From positions 1 to 64,000 of the forward strand of contig NZ_JAJFZK010000001.1 of NCBI RefSeq assembly GCF_020731355.1: 64,000 nucleotides of DNA, given 5' to 3'. Under the pieces are notes generated by a model. That model had not been told where the DNA came from and ran no database searches. It saw only the letters and a program-made list of their open reading frames with translations. Shown piece by piece: positions 10,114 through 19,135 of the stretch; position 1 is the first letter of the stretch; each line of letters opens with the position of its first letter. This DNA is from Bacillus sp. REN16. GTDB taxonomy: Bacteria > Bacillota > Bacilli > Bacillales > Bacillaceae_L. The position numbers were made by a program, and so were the translations under genes.

Positions 10114-10934
10114 GTAAATTCAACCGTGTAATAAGCTATGGAATACTAATTATGGCGACAATTATCTCCATTTTCCCATTTCTATGGATGATTGTAAGTG
10201 CGACGAATAAGTCAGTCGACGTAACAAAAGGCAGATTATTGCCAGGCTCACATTTAATCGAGAATTTTCAAAATCTATTAGATTCCGTTAATTTGGTGCC
10301 TGCACTAGTAAACTCAGCCAAGGTATCAATCTCGACAACCATTCTAGCATTATTAATTGGTTCGCTAGCCGGTTATGGATTTGAAATTCATAGAAGTAAA
10401 GCGAAAGACGTTGTATTCAATATTTTATTACTTTCAATGATGATTCCATTTGCAGCATTAATGGTACCGTTGTTCCGTATGTTCGGTTCCATTTCACAAA
10501 ATGCTCCATTTATGGGGATTGATACATTAACTGCGGTTGTATTACCAAGTATCACTACCGCGTTTCTCATTTTCTTCTTCCGTCAAAATACAAAGATGTT
10601 TCCTAAGGATATACTGGAGGCAGGACGAATAGACGGGTTGAGCGAATTAGGAGTGTTTTTCAAAATTTATGTTCCGACTATGAAAACAACATATGCAGCA
10701 GCAGCGATAATTACATTTATGGCTAGCTGGAATAACTATCTATGGCCATTGGTCGTGTTGCAATCTCCAGAGAATCAAACAATACCATTACTTATTTCGA
10801 ATCTAGGATCAAGCTATACACCAGATTATGGAGTAATTATGACAGCGATTGTAATCGCCACTTTACCGGCAGCAATCATCTTCTTCCTAATGCAAAAGCA
10901 TTTCGTTGCAGGAATGATGGGGTCCGTAAAATAA
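10110..10934 (+). CDS. Sugar ABC transporter permease (MalG/LacG-type)
   Basis: A 274-residue permease with about six membrane helices and the EAA loop LEAGRIDGLSELGVFFKIYV. The ATGA overlap with the preceding permease stop shows translational coupling. It forms the heterodimeric channel with that permease and depends on an ATPase not encoded here. Confidence 0.9.
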   Translation: MSKFNRVISYGILIMATIISIFPFLWMIVSATNKSVDVTKGRLLPGSHLIENFQNLLDSVNLVPALVNSAKVSISTTILALLIGSLAGYGFEIHRSKAKDVVFNILLLSMMIPFAALMVPLFRMFGSISQNAPFMGIDTLTAVVLPSITTAFLIFFFRQNTKMFPKDILEAGRIDGLSELGVFFKIYVPTMKTTYAAAAIITFMASWNNYLWPLVVLQSPENQTIPLLISNLGSSYTPDYGVIMTAIVIATLPAAIIFFLMQKHFVAGMMGSVK

Positions 10935-10961
10935 CAGTAGTAAAGGAAGGTAGTATACAAG

Positions 10962-13900
10962 ATGACGATAATTCCAAACTTGAATTGGCTAACTGATTTG
11001 AATATCTTTGCAGTAAACCGAGTACCGGCACATTCAGACCATGTCTATTATGAAAGTGTAGCGGAAGCTAAAAATAAAGCATTAATGAAACTGCGCTATG
11101 ATTTAAATGGAAACTGGAAGTTTCACTATGCAGACAATCCAAACCTAAGACCTGAAGTATTTTATGAAGTAGATTTTGATTGTCGGAGCTGGGAGAATAT
11201 TAAAGTTCCTGGGCATATCCAGCTGCAAGGTTATGGGCAACCGCAATACGTGAATACAATGTATCCGTGGGATGGACATCATGAGATTCGACCACCTGAA
11301 ATTCCTGTTGATCATAATCCAGTTGGAAGCTATGTTAAGTATTTTACTGTTCCCGATAACATGATTCAAAAACCAGTATTTATCTCGTTTCAAGGAGTTG
11401 AGTCAGCTTTCTTTGTGTGGCTAAATGGCGAATTTGTTGGTTATAGTGAAGACTCCTTTACACCTGCTGAATTTGAACTAACTCCATTTATGAAGGATGG
11501 AGAAAATAAGCTTTCGGTAGAAGTATATCAACGGAGTACAGGGAGTTGGCTGGAGGACCAAGATTTCTGGAGATTCTCGGGAATTTTTAGAGATGTGTAT
11601 CTTTATACAATACCCGAAATTCATGTTCGTGATCTGCATGTAAAAGCGGAACTAAACGAAACACTAACAGTTGGAACTCTTAATGTGAATCTTGAATTAA
11701 TGGGTACTGCTCCTTCAAACTCAAAACTTGTAGCTGAACTTTGTGATGCAAACAACGAACCCGTTTTGACAGAAAATATGAATCTCTCAGATAGCACTCA
11801 CTCATTTTCGGTGACACTTAACGAACCTAAGCTATGGAGTGCTGAAAATCCTTATTTATACAAATTATATATACAGGTTTTCAATGAATCTGGAGAACTA
11901 GTAGAAGTGATTCCTCAAAGTGTAGGCTTTAGAAGATTTGAGTTAGTTGATAAAGTGATGAAAATAAATGGTGAGCGAATCGTCTTTAAAGGCGTTAACC
12001 GTCATGAATTTAATCATCGGACGGGTCGTTCTATAACGAAAGAAGATATGCTTTGGGATATTAAAACCCTTAAGCAGCAAAATATGAACGCGGTACGTAC
12101 ATCCCATTACCCAAATCAAAGCCTTTGGTACGAGCTTTGTGATGAATATGGAATCTATGTAATTGATGAAATGAATTTGGAAACACATGGATCATGGCAA
12201 AAGATGGGTGCAGTCGAGCCATCTTGGAATGTTCCAGGTAATAAGCCAGAATGGCATGATATCGTAATGGACCGTGCTGTTTCCATGTTTGAAAGAGACA
12301 AAAATCATCCATCTATTGTAATTTGGTCATGTGGTAACGAATCGTATGCCGGTGAAGTGATATTAAGTGTTTCTAAATATTTCAAACAAGTTGACTCAAG
12401 TCGTCTTGTTCATTATGAAGGGGTATTCCATAATCGCGATTATGATGAGATAAGTGATATGGAAAGTCGTATGTATGCAAAGCCTGTTGATATTGAAAAA
12501 TATTTGAACGAACAGCCAGAAAAACCATATATCAGCTGTGAATATATGCATGCGATGGGGAATTCACTCGGAGGCATGAACAAATATACAGATTTAGAAC
12601 GTAAGTATCCGATGTACCAGGGTGGCTTCATTTGGGATTATATTGACCAATCTCTTATTAAAAAAGACCGATATGGTCAGGAGTTCCTAGCATATGGAGG
12701 GGACTTTGGCGATCGTCCAACGGATTACGGATTCTGTACGAATGGAATAGTGTATGCCAATCGAGAGCTTTCACCAAAGATGCAGGAAGTGAAGTTCCTA
12801 TACCAAAATATTAAGTTATTTCCAGATAAAGATGGCGTAAGAATTGTAAATGATCATTTGTTTACAAATACATCTGAGTATGTGTTTGAATATACGTTAT
12901 ATCGTGAAGGTGTCGAGGTGTATCGTACTTCAACGAATGTTGAGATTGCTCCGTTAAGTGAGGGGAAAGTTGCGTTCGATTGGCCTTCTAGTGTAATGGA
13001 TGTATCAGGTGAATATAGTATTGTAGCCTCATTCCGTTTAAAGAACAAAACCATTTGGGCGGATGCTGGTTATGAAATCGCATTTGGACAATTTATTTTT
13101 AATGTCGGTGAAAAAACGATAGAAATTCAAAAGGATAAAGTAAGTGATTTACGCGTTGCATATGGTGACGTAAATATTGGTGTACATGGAAGAGAGTTCT
13201 CGGTTATTTTCTCAAAACAGGCGGGTACTTTAATTTCGTTAAATTATGCTGGAAAAGAAATGATTGAAATGCCTCCTGCACCATTGTTCTGGAGAGCGAC
13301 AACTGACAATGATCGAGGGTTTTCACAAACCTATCACTCTGGAGCTTGGTTAACAGCAAGTCTTGCCCGGAAATGTGTGGGTATTGACGTACAAGAAGAG
13401 ACAGATTTCGTTCGTGTTCGCTTTGCCTACAAACTACCGATTCATAGTGAAGTGGATGTTGCAGTTGAATATACCGTACTACGAGACGGAAGTGTTAAAG
13501 TGAAATCGGTGTATCGTGGTGTTGAAGGCTTACCACAAATGCCTATTCATGCCATTTCATTTAAGGTTTCGGCAGATTATGACCAATTAGAATGGTATGC
13601 GAAGGGACCTGCTGAAAATTACTCGGATCGTTCAGAAGGTGCTAAATTAGGTATCTTCTCAAATACCGTCAAAGATAATCTTTCAGGTTATGTCATGCCA
13701 CAGGAATCTGGAAATCGCACTGGTGTTCGCTGGGTTCGTTTGACCAACAACGAAGGAACTGGAATTAAGATTTCTTCAGTTACTGAGCCAGTTGAATGTA
13801 ATTTTTCACCATATACAGCATTTGAGCTAGAAAATGCCGGGCATATTTACGAGCTTCCACCTGTGCATTATACAGTTGTTACGGTCGCAGGAAAACAAAT

Positions 13901-14003
13901 GGGTGTCGGCGGTGATGATAGCTGGGGCGCACCAGTGCACGATGAACACCTACTAAAGGCAAATGAAGATAAAGAATTTGAGTTTATCATTCAGCCAATC
14001 TAA
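10962..14003 (+). CDS. lacZ: GH2 beta-galactosidase (LacZ type)
   Basis: A 1013-residue enzyme, the usual length of LacZ. The order is a sugar-binding jelly-roll domain, Ig-like domain, TIM barrel, second Ig-like domain and C-terminal beta-sandwich (Bgal_small_N). The acid/base Glu460 is in WSCGNESYAG and the nucleophile Glu527 is in ISCEYMHAMGN. It hydrolyses terminal beta-galactosides. There is no signal peptide, so it acts in the cytoplasm on imported sugars. It is 27 bases after the permease gene and in the same operon. Confidence 0.95.
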   Translation: MTIIPNLNWLTDLNIFAVNRVPAHSDHVYYESVAEAKNKALMKLRYDLNGNWKFHYADNPNLRPEVFYEVDFDCRSWENIKVPGHIQLQGYGQPQYVNTMYPWDGHHEIRPPEIPVDHNPVGSYVKYFTVPDNMIQKPVFISFQGVESAFFVWLNGEFVGYSEDSFTPAEFELTPFMKDGENKLSVEVYQRSTGSWLEDQDFWRFSGIFRDVYLYTIPEIHVRDLHVKAELNETLTVGTLNVNLELMGTAPSNSKLVAELCDANNEPVLTENMNLSDSTHSFSVTLNEPKLWSAENPYLYKLYIQVFNESGELVEVIPQSVGFRRFELVDKVMKINGERIVFKGVNRHEFNHRTGRSITKEDMLWDIKTLKQQNMNAVRTSHYPNQSLWYELCDEYGIYVIDEMNLETHGSWQKMGAVEPSWNVPGNKPEWHDIVMDRAVSMFERDKNHPSIVIWSCGNESYAGEVILSVSKYFKQVDSSRLVHYEGVFHNRDYDEISDMESRMYAKPVDIEKYLNEQPEKPYISCEYMHAMGNSLGGMNKYTDLERKYPMYQGGFIWDYIDQSLIKKDRYGQEFLAYGGDFGDRPTDYGFCTNGIVYANRELSPKMQEVKFLYQNIKLFPDKDGVRIVNDHLFTNTSEYVFEYTLYREGVEVYRTSTNVEIAPLSEGKVAFDWPSSVMDVSGEYSIVASFRLKNKTIWADAGYEIAFGQFIFNVGEKTIEIQKDKVSDLRVAYGDVNIGVHGREFSVIFSKQAGTLISLNYAGKEMIEMPPAPLFWRATTDNDRGFSQTYHSGAWLTASLARKCVGIDVQEETDFVRVRFAYKLPIHSEVDVAVEYTVLRDGSVKVKSVYRGVEGLPQMPIHAISFKVSADYDQLEWYAKGPAENYSDRSEGAKLGIFSNTVKDNLSGYVMPQESGNRTGVRWVRLTNNEGTGIKISSVTEPVECNFSPYTAFELENAGHIYELPPVHYTVVTVAGKQMGVGGDDSWGAPVHDEHLLKANEDKEFEFIIQPI

Positions 14004-14010
14004 ATCATTG

Positions 14011-14048
14011 AAAGGTAAAGAGCTTGAAGCATCAGGCTCTTTACTTTT
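14011..14048 (+). terminator. Hairpin between lacZ and the alpha-galactosidase gene
   Basis: The stem GGTAAAGAGC / GCTCTTTACT is followed by TTT. It can act as a partial terminator that lowers expression of the downstream gene, or as a 3'-end protector for lacZ mRNA. Confidence 0.55.
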
Positions 14049-14063
14049 GGAAGGAGAACAGAC

Positions 14064-16292
14064 ATGCATATCCTTATTAATGAGCATAATAATGAATTCC
14101 ACTTAACGAACGGAAAAATTAGTTATATTTTTAACGTCTTAAAAAATGGTAGTCTTGGTCAGTTATATTTCGGGAAAGCCATCAAACATCGTAATGACTT
14201 TTCTCATTTTCAACTTACTGATATTCCAACTGCAGCAAGCTGTCATTTCTTTCAAAATGATCCTGCATTCTCACTAGAAACGATTCGACAGGAATACCCT
14301 ATTTACGGAAAAGGAGATTTCCGTGATGCAGCAATTGAGCTAGAAACGAATGAAGGAAGAATCGGTAATGGTTTCATTTTTAAGGAATATGAAATCACAC
14401 AAGGAAAACCAAAGCTTGAGGGATTACCTGCTACGTATGCAAATGAAAACGAAGCAAGTACCATAACCTTTACTTTACTTGATGAGAAAATTCAAACCGA
14501 GCTTCTCTTAACTTATACCATTTTTCATGATTATCCTGTGATCACGAGAAGTGTAGCGTTGAAAAATACTGGCTCGGACACCATTTATATTAAAAAGCTT
14601 ATGAGTTCGTCCATTGATCTTCCAGATGCTGATTTTAAAATGGTTCATTTAGCGGGAACATGGTCAAGAGAAAGACATATCGAAGAACGCGAACTTGTAC
14701 CTGGAACACATTCAATTGCTAGTATTCGAGGAGCCAGCTCCCATCATCATAATCCATTTATCGCATTGAAAAGAAAAGATGCAACAGAACATAATCATGA
14801 GGTTTATGGATTTAATTTTGTGTATAGTAGTAACTTTTTAGCTCAGGTTGAAGTTGACCATTATGACGTAACACGAGTAATGATGGGAATCCATCCTCAT
14901 CAGTTCAAGTGGCAAGTAGAAGCGGAAGAAAGCTTCCAGGCCCCAGAAGTGGTTATGGTCTACTCAGAAAATGGGCTAAACGGGATGAGTCAAACGTATC
15001 ATGATTTATATCGAAACCAGTTAATAAGTGAGCCATGGAAAAAGGAAGAAAGACCAATCTTAATTAATAACTGGGAAGCCACCTATTTTGATTTTAATGA
15101 GGAAAAGCTAGCAGATATCGCAAAGAGTGCAAGTGGACTAGGAATTGAGTTATTTGTATTAGATGATGGATGGTTTGGAAAAAGAAATGATGATACATCT
15201 TCGCTAGGTGACTGGTTTGAAGATAAGGAGAAATTACCGAATGGATTAACTTCTATCTCCCAAAAAGTGAATGAGTTAGGAATGAAATTCGGTTTGTGGT
15301 TTGAACCTGAAATGATCAACCCTAATAGCGAATTGTTCGAAACACACCCTGATTGGATTGTTGGAAGACCACATGAGCATTTAACATTTGGTCGAAATCA
15401 GCTTGTTCTTGATTTTTCAAGAGAAGAAGTTGTCAACTACCTTTATGGGAAAATGGCAGACATCATTAGGAAAACCAATCTCTCATATATTAAATGGGAT
15501 ATGAATCGAAATATTACTGATGCATTTTCAAATGCTTTGTCCATCGAACAACAGGGTGAGTTTTATCATCGTTACATTTTAGGAGTATATGCCTTATACG
15601 AAAGGTTAACATCTGAATTTCCAGCTGTGATGTTTGAATCATGTGCAGGCGGGGGCGGACGATTTGATCCAGGTATGCTCTACTATGCACCGCAGGCTTG
15701 GACAAGTGATGATACGGATGCTGTTGAAAGACTTAAGATTCAGTATGGGACATCACTCGTATATCCGATTTATAGCATGGGCTCACATGTTTCAGCTGCT
15801 CCTAATCATCAAACATTACGAACAACGTCCATTGAAACCCGAGCGAATGTAGCTTACTTTGGAACATTTGGTTATGAATTAAATCCGTTAGAGCTAAGTG
15901 CAGAAGAACGTGATGAGATAAAGAAGCAGATTGAATTTTATAAAACACATCGTACCCTTGTTCGTGACGGAGACTTTTATCGACTCTTAAGTCCATTCCA
16001 ACAAAATGAAACAGCATGGATGATCGTTTCCAAAGATAAAAAAGAAGCACTGGTCGGATATTACAAAGTGCTAGCGACTCCAAATGTAAAAAAGCAACAA
16101 ATTCTACCTTTAAAAGGACTGGATGAGTCCATCTCTTATTCAATAAATGGAACAGAGGAAATTCATTACGGTGATGAATTGATGTTCAGAGGCTTACCGT
16201 TATCAACTGAATTTAACGGTGTTAATGGAAAGCTTGCAGAGCGCGGTGGAGATTATCAGTCGATTGTATATTACTTGAATGGAAGAGAATAA
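14064..16292 (+). CDS. GH36 alpha-galactosidase
   Basis: A 742-residue enzyme of the size of the Geobacillus AgaA/AgaB and E. coli RafA group. The nucleophile Asp479 lies in IKWDMNRN and the acid/base Asp is in WTSDDTDAVERLK (about 549). The N-terminal beta-supersandwich, barrel and C-terminal beta domain are in the usual order. It removes alpha-1,6-galactose from raffinose, stachyose or galactomannan pieces. No signal peptide, hence cytoplasmic. Together with the GH2 enzyme it suggests mixed alpha- and beta-galactosides as substrate. GGAAGGAG sits 7 bases before the ATG. Confidence 0.95.
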   Translation: MHILINEHNNEFHLTNGKISYIFNVLKNGSLGQLYFGKAIKHRNDFSHFQLTDIPTAASCHFFQNDPAFSLETIRQEYPIYGKGDFRDAAIELETNEGRIGNGFIFKEYEITQGKPKLEGLPATYANENEASTITFTLLDEKIQTELLLTYTIFHDYPVITRSVALKNTGSDTIYIKKLMSSSIDLPDADFKMVHLAGTWSRERHIEERELVPGTHSIASIRGASSHHHNPFIALKRKDATEHNHEVYGFNFVYSSNFLAQVEVDHYDVTRVMMGIHPHQFKWQVEAEESFQAPEVVMVYSENGLNGMSQTYHDLYRNQLISEPWKKEERPILINNWEATYFDFNEEKLADIAKSASGLGIELFVLDDGWFGKRNDDTSSLGDWFEDKEKLPNGLTSISQKVNELGMKFGLWFEPEMINPNSELFETHPDWIVGRPHEHLTFGRNQLVLDFSREEVVNYLYGKMADIIRKTNLSYIKWDMNRNITDAFSNALSIEQQGEFYHRYILGVYALYERLTSEFPAVMFESCAGGGGRFDPGMLYYAPQAWTSDDTDAVERLKIQYGTSLVYPIYSMGSHVSAAPNHQTLRTTSIETRANVAYFGTFGYELNPLELSAEERDEIKKQIEFYKTHRTLVRDGDFYRLLSPFQQNETAWMIVSKDKKEALVGYYKVLATPNVKKQQILPLKGLDESISYSINGTEEIHYGDELMFRGLPLSTEFNGVNGKLAERGGDYQSIVYYLNGRE

Positions 16293-16683
16293 ATGTGATA
16301 ATACTTGGCTTCGAGCTAGTATTAGAAGAATGAATATTAAGATGAAAACGTGATAATGGCCAACTGAGAGGTTGGGCAATTTAGTGGATTAATAATCTTT
16401 GTAACAGAAATCGTTGTCGCACTCTAGCAGATTGAAAAGATTTAATTAATAGAAACTTAACCCTTTATTCATACTTTGTTCATATTTACAAAGTATTATT
16501 AAGACATGGAAAAGATAAGCTTTTTCATCCCCCCTTTTAAATGATCATAAATCATTTTCAACGTCCGGCCATTTGGCCGGATATTTTTTTTATGCATTAT
16601 TAAATCTGTATAACATGAATAGAATTCTGTGATTCAACCAACATAAAAATATGGAAAAAAATATAGAAAAAGGGGACAATTAC
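16293..16683. other. Long leader/intergenic region before speD
   Basis: About 390 bases with no gene. It holds a weak hairpin after the galactosidase gene (TGGCCAAC / GTTGGGCA, 16359-16378), a small palindrome AAATGAT / ATCATTT (16539-16557) and a clear terminator-like hairpin at 16564-16591. I did not find a SAM riboswitch consensus. Confidence 0.5.
16564..16591 (+). terminator. Terminator-like hairpin upstream of speD
   Basis: A perfect TCCGGCC / GGCCGGA stem, loop ATTT, followed by TATTTTTTTT. It ends about 90 bases before speD, so it may be an attenuator in the speD leader, or the final stop for the galactosidase operon. Confidence 0.7.
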
Positions 16684-17493
16684 ATGAAGCTTTCCAAATA
16701 CCAGATAACAGAGCTACATGGTTTCAATAATTTGACGAAATCATTAAGTTTTAACATGTATGATATCTGTTATACAAGGTCGTTAAAGGAACGTAATGCG
16801 TATCTTGAATATATTGATGATGTATATAATGCCGATCGCTTAACTGAAATACTAAGCAATGTAGCGGATATTATTGGAGCAAATATTTTAAATGTTGCCA
16901 AGCAAGACTACGTACCGCAGGGGGCAAGTGTAACCATCCTTGTATCAGAAGGACCAGTAGAAGAGCCGCATGCCGAAGATTTTGAAGAGTCCCCAGGGCC
17001 GATTCCAGGATCAGTTGTTGCGCAAATGGATAAAAGTCATATTACCGTTCATACTTATCCGGAATCACATCCGGACGAAGGAATTAGCACATTTCGGGCG
17101 GATATTGATGTATCAACTTGCGGGGAAATCTCTCCTCTTAAAGCGTTAAATTATATGATCCAATCGTTCGAGACCGATGTAATGACGATTGATTACAGGG
17201 TACGAGGATTTACGAGGGATGTCAGGGGACATAAACTATTTATCGACCATGAAATCAATTCCATTCAAAATTATATTCCGGACGATATCCAAGAAATGTA
17301 TCATATGATTGATGTGAATGTATATCAGGAAAATATATTCCACACAAAATGCAAACTGAAGGAATTTGATTTGGAGCATTACTTGTTTTTCAGTAATACA
17401 AAAGAAAAACTTACACCAGAAGAGGAACAAGTTATTGCTGATAAATTGATTACCGAAATGGATGAAATTTTTTACGGGAAAAATATTATTTGA
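16684..17493 (+). CDS. speD: S-adenosylmethionine decarboxylase, E. coli-type
   Basis: A 269-residue proenzyme that decarboxylates S-adenosylmethionine for spermidine synthesis. It follows E. coli SpeD closely from [13 protein letters not shown] to the C-terminal MDEIFYGKN. Self-cleavage between Lys117 and Ser118 ([15 protein letters not shown]) creates the pyruvoyl group. This is the long class-1A form, whereas B. subtilis SpeD is a short class-1B protein of about 126 residues. The ATG at 16684 has GGGG 9 bases upstream; an in-frame ATG at 16651 lacks one. There is no spermidine synthase gene next to it. Confidence 0.95.
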   Translation: MKLSKYQITELHGFNNLTKSLSFNMYDICYTRSLKERNAYLEYIDDVYNADRLTEILSNVADIIGANILNVAKQDYVPQGASVTILVSEGPVEEPHAEDFEESPGPIPGSVVAQMDKSHITVHTYPESHPDEGISTFRADIDVSTCGEISPLKALNYMIQSFETDVMTIDYRVRGFTRDVRGHKLFIDHEINSIQNYIPDDIQEMYHMIDVNVYQENIFHTKCKLKEFDLEHYLFFSNTKEKLTPEEEQVIADKLITEMDEIFYGKNII

Positions 17494-17500
17494 AAAAGTG

Positions 17501-17529
17501 TTGACATTAACATAAAACCTATGTAAAAT
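17501..17529 (+). promoter_or_regulatory. Sigma-A promoter of the riboswitch-terC unit
   Basis: TTGACA (17501-17506), a 17-base spacer and TAAAAT (17524-17529): a near-consensus vegetative promoter about 35 bases before the riboswitch aptamer. Confidence 0.8.
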
Positions 17530-17563
17530 TAATTTTATAATAAATATTTCGAATATTATCTCC

Positions 17564-17720
17564 TAAAGGGGAGTAGCTTTTACAGCAAAGTCGTCATTTC
17601 AGAGTGTAACCACTCTCGGCTTTGTTGGCAACTTAAATGTTGTTAGCAAGACCTTTACCGAGTTTACGGTAGAGGTCTTTATTTATGACCTTTACCAATT
17701 ACGGTAAAGGTCATTTTTGT
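17564..17720 (+). ncRNA. yybP-ykoY (manganese) riboswitch with terminator
   Basis: The conserved start AAAGGGGAGTAGC, inner hairpins and the TTGGCAAC segment fit the yybP-ykoY class, which senses Mn2+ and often controls TerC-family exporters. The closing stem is TAAAGG (17564-17569) with CCTTTA (17652-17657). Two hairpins share the same sequence: GACCTTTACCG / CGGTAGAGGTC (17650-17677) and the terminator GACCTTTACC / GGTAAAGGTC (17687-17712) followed by ATTTTTG. CCTTTA is thus used by both the aptamer stem and a competing hairpin, a clear switching design. Confidence 0.88.
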
Positions 17721-17746
17721 TTTACGATGATAGTGAGGTGAAAGGT

Positions 17747-17884
17747 ATGCTAAAGAGAAAAGTAGAAACAACTTCTTTTGAAGAATTAATTAAAAAGAAT
17801 AAAGAAGAAATTTTACGAGACAAGGAAGAGCTCGCAAAGATTGAAAAACGTTTAGATGATAAGTATGCATCATCACTGAAATAA
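17747..17884 (+). CDS. Small charged protein, FbpA/FbpB (Fur-regulated basic protein)-like
   Basis: A 45-residue highly charged helical peptide beginning MLKRKVETTSFEELIKK and ending in YASSLK. The pattern (LKRK ... SFEELI ... NKEEIL ... IEKRLD) resembles the small Fur-regulated basic proteins FbpA/FbpB of Bacillus, which act with the FsrA RNA in the iron-sparing response. The call rests on recall of the family pattern. GAGGTGAAAGG precedes the ATG. It lies between the Mn riboswitch terminator and terC, 71 bases before terC, so it is probably under metal control. Confidence 0.6.
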   Translation: MLKRKVETTSFEELIKKNKEEILRDKEELAKIEKRLDDKYASSLK

Positions 17885-17955
17885 GTTTATTCTAGTGAAA
17901 TTCATTGTTGTTTTTCCTAAATTTATAGAATAAAAGAATAGAAGGGAGACTTTTG

Positions 17956-18663
17956 ATGGAAATCTTAAGCGTAGAGTTTTTAACCGCACTTTTAGTTATT
18001 ATTGGGATTGATTTAGTGTTAGCAGGAGATAACGCCATCGTTATCGGTTTGGCAGCAAGAAAACTGCCTAAGGAACAACAAAAGAAGGCTATTATCTGGG
18101 GGACAGTAGGGGCCATTGTAATTAGGATTGCAGCAACACTAGCAGTTGTATGGCTTCTCGAAATCACAGGGCTACGACTTATCGGCGGAATCCTTCTATT
18201 ATGGATTGCCTATAATTTATTATCTGATGACAAGGGCCATGAAATAAAAGCTGTCGGAAGCTTCTGGGCAGCCATCCGTACGATTATTATTGCGGACGCA
18301 TTAATGGGTCTAGATAATGTATTAGCGGTTGCTGGAGCTGCTCAGGGTAACTTCTTACTTGTTGTATTAGGACTTATTATTTCCGTTCCAATTATGATCT
18401 GGGGAAGTACATTGTTTATTAAGTTAGTGGAACGTTACCCAATTATCATTACGATTGGTGCCGCTATTTTAGCTTGGACTGCATCAAAGATGATTGTTGC
18501 GGAACCATTCCTAAGCACATATTTTAGTAACGGTTTTGTGAAGTATGGCTTTGAAATTCTCGTTGTCGCAGCTGTAATTGCAATTGGTTATGTGAAGCAA
18601 AAGAAAGCTGCAAATACAGTCGAAGAGCAACAAGAACAACAAGTATTAAGTAAAGCTGAATAA
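17956..18663 (+). CDS. TerC-family integral membrane protein (YkoY/YceF-like metal exporter)
   Basis: A 235-residue membrane protein with about seven helices. Two TerC repeats carry the acidic membrane motifs GIDLVLAGDNAIVIG and DALMGLDNVLAVAG, which are typical of the family. Bacillus TerC paralogues (YceF, YkoY, MeeF/MeeY) export Mn2+ and help load secreted enzymes with metal. Control by the upstream yybP-ykoY riboswitch supports a Mn2+ role. The ATG at 17956 is chosen over the TTG at 17953 since GGGAG is 7 bases upstream. The C-terminal tail is Gln/Glu-rich. Confidence 0.92.
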   Translation: MEILSVEFLTALLVIIGIDLVLAGDNAIVIGLAARKLPKEQQKKAIIWGTVGAIVIRIAATLAVVWLLEITGLRLIGGILLLWIAYNLLSDDKGHEIKAVGSFWAAIRTIIIADALMGLDNVLAVAGAAQGNFLLVVLGLIISVPIMIWGSTLFIKLVERYPIIITIGAAILAWTASKMIVAEPFLSTYFSNGFVKYGFEILVVAAVIAIGYVKQKKAANTVEEQQEQQVLSKAE

Positions 18664-18669
18664 TCATTT

Positions 18670-18702
18670 AGGGCGGACTCGAATACGGGTCCGCTTTTAT
18701 AT
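18670..18702 (+). terminator. Terminator after terC
   Basis: The stem GCGGAC(TC) / (G)GTCCGC is followed by TTTTAT, 7 bases after the terC stop. Confidence 0.75.
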
Positions 18703-18810
18703 TGTATAAATAATGGTCGGAAAATGTGCATGGAATAGATTAACAACCGCATTAATCTTGAAATTATTTTTTGCATCCCATTGACCGGTGGTTAATAAAA
18801 ATAGTAGGAA

Positions 18811-18954
18811 AAAGTTGTGGAGATGCTGTATTTAACGATAGATCCGGTGGTACTGGATGGATCAAAATATGAGCAGGAAATCGGCCCTCTTCCGGCAACA
18901 TCTTATGAGGAAGGAATTAAGAGAACCTTGGATTGTATGATGAAAAATAGTTAA
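18811..18954 (+). pseudogene. Remnant of an NAD-dependent epimerase/SDR gene (C-terminal end only)
   Basis: An open stretch of about 45 codons ends in IGPLPATSYEEGIKRTLDC, the kind of tail seen in extended SDR sugar epimerases, where a PxTSYEEGIRRT segment precedes the stop. Stops occur in frame just upstream (TAG at 18805) and nothing of the NAD-binding domain remains. There is a possible start at ATG 18823, but no good ribosome binding site. It is best read as a gene relic. A strong terminator still follows it. Confidence 0.4.
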
Positions 18955-18964
18955 AAAACATTGA

Positions 18965-19013
18965 AAAAGACAGAACGACATGGTAAGATGTCATTGTTCT
19001 GTCTTTTTTTTTT
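18965..19013 (+). terminator. Strong terminator downstream of the gene relic
   Basis: AAAGACAGAACGACAT pairs with ATGTCATTGTTCTGTCTTT (one bulge) and is followed by a run of T. It isolates helD from the upstream region. Confidence 0.85.
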
Positions 19014-19135
19014 GAAACTTATAAATAAACACGTTCAATATATCCTATTATAAGTTTATAACAAATTATTGTGTTTGTCAACTATGAGATTTTTAAGATA
19101 AAGACAGAAGTTCACGTAGACGAGGAGTGGTGTTC

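Noticed and set aside
16293-16683. SAM riboswitch before speD
   Set aside because: The region has two simple hairpins but none of the conserved SAM-I, SAM-II or SAM-IV core sequences.
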